64,000 nt of DNA from Antedon mediterranea (lineage: Eukaryota > Echinodermata > Crinoidea > Comatulida > Antedonidae), in contig NC_092678.1 in the NCBI RefSeq assembly GCF_964355755.1, positions 22,856,365 to 22,920,364 on the forward strand, read 5' to 3'. The position numbers and the translations under genes were made by a program. Shown here in pieces: positions 58,601-64,000 of the stretch. Under the pieces are notes generated by a model. That model did no database searches, had not been told where the DNA came from, and was given only the letters and a program-made list of their open reading frames with translations. The first letter of the stretch is position 1, and the number at the start of each line of letters is the position of its first letter.

Positions 58601-60379
58601 GGACGAGTGGTCCCACTCTAACTTATACTGGACGACTAAGGGGGTACCCTAGTATAATCCCACCAAGTGGCTCCTAGGAACAATCAGCCATTTTCTCACA
58701 AATACAGTACCAAATTTCACTATATTTTAAAATATTAATCGTAATTGAGTTACACTCAAATTTTAAAGATAAGGGCTGAGTAAACGGGACCAGTGGTCCC
58801 ACTCTAACTTAAACTGGACAACTAAGGAGGTACCCTAGTATAATCCCACCAAGTGACTCTCGGGAACAATCCGCCATTTTCTCACAAATACAGTATCAAA
58901 TTTCACTATATTTTAAAATATTAATCGTAATTGAGTTACACTCAAATTTTAAAGATAAGAGCTGAGTAAACGGGACCAGTGGTCCCACTCTAACTTAAAC
59001 TGGACAACTAAGGGGGTACCCTAGTATAATCCCACCAAGTGACTCTCGGGAACAATCCGCCATTTTCTCACAAATACAGTATCAAATTTCACTATATTTT
59101 AAAATATTAATCGTAATTGAGTTACACTCAAACGTTAAAGATGAGGGCTGAGTAAACGGGACCAGTGGTCCCACTCTAACTTAAACTGGACAACTAAGGA
59201 GGTACCCTAGTATAATCCCACCAAGTGACTCTCGGGAACAGTCTGCCATTTTCTCACAAATACAGTATCAAATTTCACTATATTTTAAAATATTAATCGT
59301 AATTGAGTTACACTCAAATTTTAAAGATAAGGGCTGAGTAAACGGGACCAGTGGTCCCACTCTAGCTTAAACTGGACAACTTATAAGGAGGTACCCTAGT
59401 ATAATCCCACCAAGTGACTCTCGGGAAAAATCCGCCATTTTCTCACAAATACAGTATCAAATTTCACTATATTTTAAAATATTAATCGTAATTGAGTTAC
59501 ACTCAAACGTTAAAGATGAGGGCTGAGTAAACGGGACCAGTGGTCCCACTCTAACTTCTACTGGACAACTAAGGAGGTACCCTAGTATAATCCCACCAAG
59601 TGACTCCCAGGAACAATCCGCCATTTTCTCACAAATACAGTATCAATTTTCACTATATTTTAACATTTTTTACCGTAATTGAGTTACACTCAAATTTAAA
59701 AGATGACGGCTGAGTAAACGGAACCAGTGGTCGCACTCTAACTTATACTGGACGACTAAGGATGTACCTTAGTATAATCTCACCATGTGACTCCCAGGAA
59801 CAATCCGCCGTTTTCTCACAAATACAGTATCTAATTTCACTATATTTTAAAAATCGTAAATGAGTTACACTCAAATTTAAAAGATGAGGGCTGAGTAAAC
59901 GGTACCAGTGGTCCCACTCTAACTTATACTGTACGACTATCTAAGGAGGTACCCTAGTATAATCCCACCAAGTGACTCCCAGGAACAATCCGCCATTTTC
60001 TCACCAATACAGTTTCAAATTTAACTATATTTTAAAAATTGTAATTGAGTTACACTCAAATTTTAAAGATGAGGGCTAAAGTAAACGGGACCAGTGGTCG
60101 CACTCTAACTTATACTGGACGACTAAGGAGGTACCCTAGTATAATCCCACCAAGTGACTCCCAGGAACAATCCGCCATTTTCTCACAAATACAGTTTCAA
60201 ATTTAACTAGGCCTATATTTTAAAAATCGTAATTGAGTTACACTCAAATTTTAAAGATGAGGGCTGAGTAAACGGGACCAGTGGTCCCACTCTAACTTAT
60301 ACTGGACGACTAATGGGGTACCCTAGTATAATCCCACCAAGTGAATCCAAGGAACAATCCGCCGTTTTTCTCACAAATA
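46662..60379. repeat. 181-bp satellite array, about 70-75 monomers
   Basis: Monomers of about 181 bp (185-190 where an AATATTAAT variant is present) in one orientation, each with GAGTTACACTCAA, GGGACCAGTGGTCCC, GGTACCCTAGTATAATCCCA and AACAATCCGCCATTTTCTCA. Higher-order structure: a 2544-bp (14-monomer) repeat in the left half, for example 47579 to 50123, and a repeat of about 1846 bp (10 monomers) in the right half, for example 54971, 56820, 58664. It is broken by a TIR element at 53231-54056. No coding potential in any monomer. Confidence 0.95.
53231..54056. mobile_element. 826-bp TIR element inside the satellite
   Basis: Inverted ends AGCCCCTTTCTCACAGA are exact over 17 bp. Subterminal words GCCGGTAT, CTGTGAGAA and GTGCCGG recur inside both ends. 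No transposase is readable. The satellite phase jumps across it (monomer position about 10 on the left, about 111 on the right) and there is no target duplication, so part of the array was lost or rearranged. Confidence 0.8.
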
Positions 60380-60739
60380 TTTAATTCCTAATACCATAAA
60401 AGCCATAAGTAAAAATGAAAATGTAAAGAATGCACAAACGGCGTTTCATAGTTATTGTTGGCTGGAAAAAATAAAAGTGGGCTGGCTTATTGTTGGCTGG
60501 CTTATTGTTGGCTAGCTTGACACTAAGCGAGAGCTGAGCTAGCCATAACTGTATAAAAAGAGGGGTGAATTTGTGTGTATTTTGTATTGGTTCATGCTTT
60601 GATGTATCCTAACTTGCATGTTATTTTTCATTATTATAAAAACTATATAAATCCAAAGGCAAATTACTGAAAAATGACAATTCTGTGGGTATCAGTGGCT
60701 GGATCTCAATGGAGATACAAAAATTAAAAAAAGCGAAAA

Positions 60740-60845
60740 GCTAAATTAAAACGATAAAGTAAAACAGCCAAAAAAGTTAGCAGAGCTTTCGGGCAACACT
60801 AGCCCTTCATCAGTGCAAGTGAAAATATATATATATATATTTGTT
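60740..60845. repeat. Short dispersed-repeat fragment with AT microsatellite
   Basis: Contains AGAGCTTTCGGGCAACACTA followed by GCCCTTCATCAGTGCAAG and then an AT run (60826-60841). The word order looks like a widespread animal repeat, but I cannot name the family. 60380-60739 has an imperfect GGCTGGCTTATTGTT duplication (60481-60516) and nothing else. Confidence 0.3.
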
Positions 60846-61005
60846 ACCAAATCAATACCATTAATAAATTAATTACTAAAATAAAAACGAATCTTAGCGT
60901 TATTTTATAGACAACAAAATCTAAAAATAATGCATGAACTACAGGAAAACGCTATCAAAAATAAACGCGCGCGCCCTCAGCGTGCGAATTCTTTGACACA
61001 AAAAT

Positions 61006-61705
61006 GGCTTCTAATCTTCAAAGTCGTAACTCTTTATATGGCCGGCTCTGGTTGGCGCCAGAGCCATATAAAGAGTTATGACTTTGAATGGATTAGAAGC
61101 CCTGTTTGTGTCCAACTATTCCTATGTAGAGTATGGAGTCTTTTGTTTTGAAAATGTATAACGTTCAAAAGGCTTTAACTATCGAATTTAACATCAAAAC
61201 AATCAATTTGTTTAAAGGTTTTTGTTAAAATAATAAAAAAATTATAAAGTTACTGCGAACATGATTTTAAACAAAAAAAATAGCAATTACGGAACGGCTA
61301 TGGCTGTGCGCTCCATGCACGCTCTACGCGTGCGCGTTTAGTTTGTACAGCGATTCTCTATTAGTAATGCATTGTTTTTACATTTTGTTGTATAAAATCA
61401 TGTTCGCAGTAACTTTATAGTTCCGTTATTATCTTTATCAAAAACCTTTAAACAAATTGATTGTTTTGATCTTAAATTCGATATTTAAAGCCTTGTGAAA
61501 GTTATACATTTTAAAAGCAAAGGACTCGACTCCATACTCTACATATGCATAGTTGGACACAAACATGGCCGGCGTGCACATCACGTGACTTTCTAAAATC
61601 CGTGATCGCAAATGCCGTAACTCTTTATATACATGGCTCTGCTGGTTGGCGCCAGAGCCATATATATAAAGAGTTACGACATTGGATTATAGTCACGTGA
61701 TATGC
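61006..61705. repeat. Large foldback structure (nested inverted repeats)
   Basis: Hairpin 1 (61006-61102) and hairpin 2 (about 61580-61702) share the core AACTCTTTATAT...GGTTGGCGCCAGAGCC...AAGAGTTA. Between them, 61103-61270 is the imperfect reverse complement of about 61385-61562 (AGAGTATGGAGTC, AAACAAATTGATTGTTTTGA). The whole could fold as one long stem with a hairpin at each base. Resembles a foldback transposon; no ORF is credible. Confidence 0.7.
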
Positions 61706-61859
61706 AGATCAATTTGTGTCAAACTTGTCTCCGTTAATGCATGTAAAGTATAGGAGCAAGAAAATACTTTAAACTTTTTCTTATATTTAAAAAAAATGTA
61801 ATTGCACATTTTACGGTGAAATATCGATGTGTACAGCGCAAAGATACTATAGTGCCACG

Positions 61860-62058
61860 AAGTGGCGCAAGATAGGGAAGTCCTATCTCTTATACACTGC
61901 GCATGAGTGAAATTCCATGGGCAGCCATTCCGGCAAGCAAGTTACGCGATCACATACCCCGGAAGTGTATAATAAACCATTGAACCACATCCACGTGTGA
62001 CGTGTTATTGTTTGTTCGGGAAGTTTTCTCGTGTTGTATTGGGTAAATTGTAGTGGTA
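61860..62058 (+). promoter_or_regulatory. Candidate promoter and 5' exon
   Basis: Less AT-rich than its surroundings, with the ETS-type word CCCCGGAAGTG at 61958, CACGTGTGACG at 61992 and a donor-like GTGGTAAGTTTTT at 62053-62065. A matching acceptor could be TTTCAG at 62707-62712, but the exon after it is closed after a few codons (ATGTCTGTC...). A 64-codon frame at 62193-62387 lies between and is not recognisable. Any transcript here may be noncoding. Confidence 0.3.
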
Positions 62059-62389
62059 AGTTTTTAGAATATATATTTTTTTGTTAGTAAACATTAACAA
62101 AATTATTAAATTGTTGTTTAAATTTAGTTCAGGCAGGCGTTTCTGCGCAATCCGATCTAGGGCCTAGATAGTAGTAGGCCTAGGCATATTTAATGCCGAA
62201 TACTAGGCCTAGTTTAGTTAGTATGATTAATAAAAAAAAGTCTGGGAGGATGAATGATATTGATTGGCGTCTTGATAGATGGATCAAACAAAGCTTGGAT
62301 GGATGGAAGATTAAGAAAAAAACTGAAGCTGTTCGGGAATTAGGAGTTTTTAATAAAAATGTACAAGACAATATAGCGTTTTATTAATA

Positions 62390-64000
62390 ATAACATTAAC
62401 AGAAATAATTAAATGTAATGAAATAAAAAATCGTGAGGATGTTATTGTTTGTTTTTTTTTTTTTAATAAATTTAAATTATAAATTTGATCCTCATATTTA
62501 TTTTGTTCTTCATCTTTATTTGAAAAATATTTAGTTAATTAATGTAAACATTTTTGAATACTTACAATATTAATAAATAGTAGGCTATTGACTTTTGTTT
62601 TGAATTTAAAAATGTATAGTATTTTAAAATACTATAATAAGTAATCAAATGATTATGTAACAGTTCGAAAAGTGACCAAATAATTTAATGATATATTTTT
62701 CCCTATTTCAGAAAGATGTCTGTCGTCATACTGTAAAATTGAGAAGATAGATGATTGAGTGCAAAGTGGTATTTTACACAAGAATTAAATACAAAGGCCA
62801 ATAGTAATAATAGTTTATATTTTTGATTCTTGAAAAGGAGCAGTATCCTATGGGATTACAAATAAAATCACTATTTTCACACACCTCATACTTTAAAGTG
62901 AAAGGAAATAACCAGAATTCAGTTATTATCAGTACTGTTGTTTAGGCCTATTGGCTTCTTTTGTAATACAAGAAATCAAAATAATAGAATTTTCCTTGTA
63001 TTTAAGAAGGCTAAAACCATACATTCGTAATTTATTTATTGAGTGTATTTAATAATATTCCATCTTTATTTATTAATATTGTATAAAGTGAGATTTTTCA
63101 GTATTTTTATTGCATTTTAATCCTGTCTGTAATATTGAAAGTTGAGCTAATAAAAGTGGGTTGAAAAGAACAAATTATGATTATGAATTTTAAAAATTAA
63201 TATTTAATACTTTTACTTTTTTGAAATTAAAAAAATGTAACAATTGTTTTTGTATCTAGTAATGTATGTACAGTATACTAGAGTTGTGGCAGATCGTAGT
63301 AAAATTCCCCTTGCAATGAAATAACTTCGTAGGCCTGAAGCACACAAAATAGAAAGAGAGGGTCCGAACAGGGGAAAGAACATCCCCCTGCCCATCAATT
63401 TAAAAAAAAAATAATTATAAAGACAGTTTTGGACAATATATTTGGCAATTATTACAATTCATCTCCAAAAAATGCTTCTCTCGCACATAAACTAAGCCAT
63501 CATCCCAGCCTAGGCCAACGCGGCCGACCTTGGGCGTGAAGTGCGTATCATCGCGCTGCGCCCCGCGACACTATTTATAACTATGCCTCAACCGACTGCA
63601 TACAAAATTCGTCCTCCATACAGTCAGTGTTTATTCTGTAGCCGTTTGAGGTTGGACAGTGATATACGCATATGTACTGTAAGTGTAATATCAAATGGAG
63701 TAAATTTATATAATCGAATTTTATATAGATGTTCTTTCATTTTGACGCGAAAGATAAAATAAAGTCGTACTGTTTATCGCGTAGATGTAAATCCTATTAG
63801 TCCAGTCAAAAATCACCCTCACCATGGTATAAGAACGTACCCTAATAAAATTTCATCCGTAGGTTCTACGTATATAGGTAATAACATTTCTTGATGTTGC
63901 GTCTTGCAAAACTTGGGATTTTACGAGAAAATATTAGACTTTTATACCCAATTTATAACCGCCTCATGTCGTATTATTGTGTACAGCGAATGCGACGAAG
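62390..64000. other. No gene recognised
   Basis: AT-rich sequence to about 63450, then a more GC-rich patch (63480-63660) with CGCGGCCGACC and CTATTTATAACTATG that could be a second promoter region. The short frames here show no known motif. Confidence 0.3.

Noticed and set aside
46662-60379. A CRISPR array
   Set aside because: There are no unique spacers; whole 181-bp monomers repeat head to tail, and the context is eukaryotic.
60930-61151. A 73-codon plus-strand frame
   Set aside because: Lies across a hairpin of the foldback structure and has no known motif.
62193-62387. A 64-codon frame as a small protein
   Set aside because: Charged composition and position after a possible donor are not enough; no homologous motif recognised.

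Overview
The window looks like nuclear DNA from an invertebrate animal. It is AT-rich (roughly two thirds A+T), has short exons with GT/AG junctions, long introns full of transposons, and a 13.7 kb satellite. I favour an echinoderm or related deuterostome: the coding content is a tandem family of NLR-like proteins (death-effector-like domains plus NACHT ATPase), and the palindrome TAGGCCTA is extremely frequent. No sequence here fixes the species.

Layout: 1-8.2 kb is almost entirely repeats (a composite repeat family with nested insertions, MITEs, duplicated gene-leader relics). From 8.5 to 45.5 kb the minus strand carries three members of one gene family. Gene A (leader near 15.3-15.4 kb, coding 14044 to 8494) and gene B (coding 31139 to 18999) can be spliced by eye into open frames of 1123 and 1090 residues. 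Gene C (leader near 45.5 kb, coding 45113 to 40178) has the same exon order but carries two or three frameshifts and one in-frame stop, so it is a pseudogene or an error-affected copy. Relics at 34.88-34.95 kb (start of a DED exon) and at 3.3-3.4 and 35.4-35.56 kb (leader region) show further dead copies. The intervals between and inside the genes hold LINE fragments (1.3, 17-18.2, 24.4-26, 35.9-39.6 kb), TIR elements (22.4-23.45, 32.1-34.3, 38.7-39.5 kb) and tRNA-derived SINEs. From 46.66 to 60.38 kb lies a 181-bp satellite with two different higher-order periods, broken once by an 826-bp TIR element. 60.4-64 kb is non-coding as far as I can see, with a large foldback structure at 61.0-61.7 kb and a possible promoter/5' exon near 61.9-62.06 kb.

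How the genes would work: the predicted proteins have one or two pairs of DED-like death-fold domains, a short linker, a single transmembrane helix, then a NACHT NTPase with Walker A, Walker B and winged-helix signatures. Gene C continues into LRR-like repeats and a hydrophobic C-terminal tail that A and B lack. Nearly every internal exon begins and ends in phase 1, so domains can be added, lost or duplicated without breaking frame. By family knowledge such proteins are candidate intracellular or membrane-tethered innate immune sensors that recruit death-domain partners; ligand and partner are unknown.

The observation I find most unusual is not a gene: in at least four places, paralogous repeat copies differ by exactly GGCCTA inserted at a TA, giving TA-GGCC-TA. 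This looks like the footprint of a TA-targeting transposon or a dedicated micro-insertion process, and it would explain the overabundance of TAGGCCTA.
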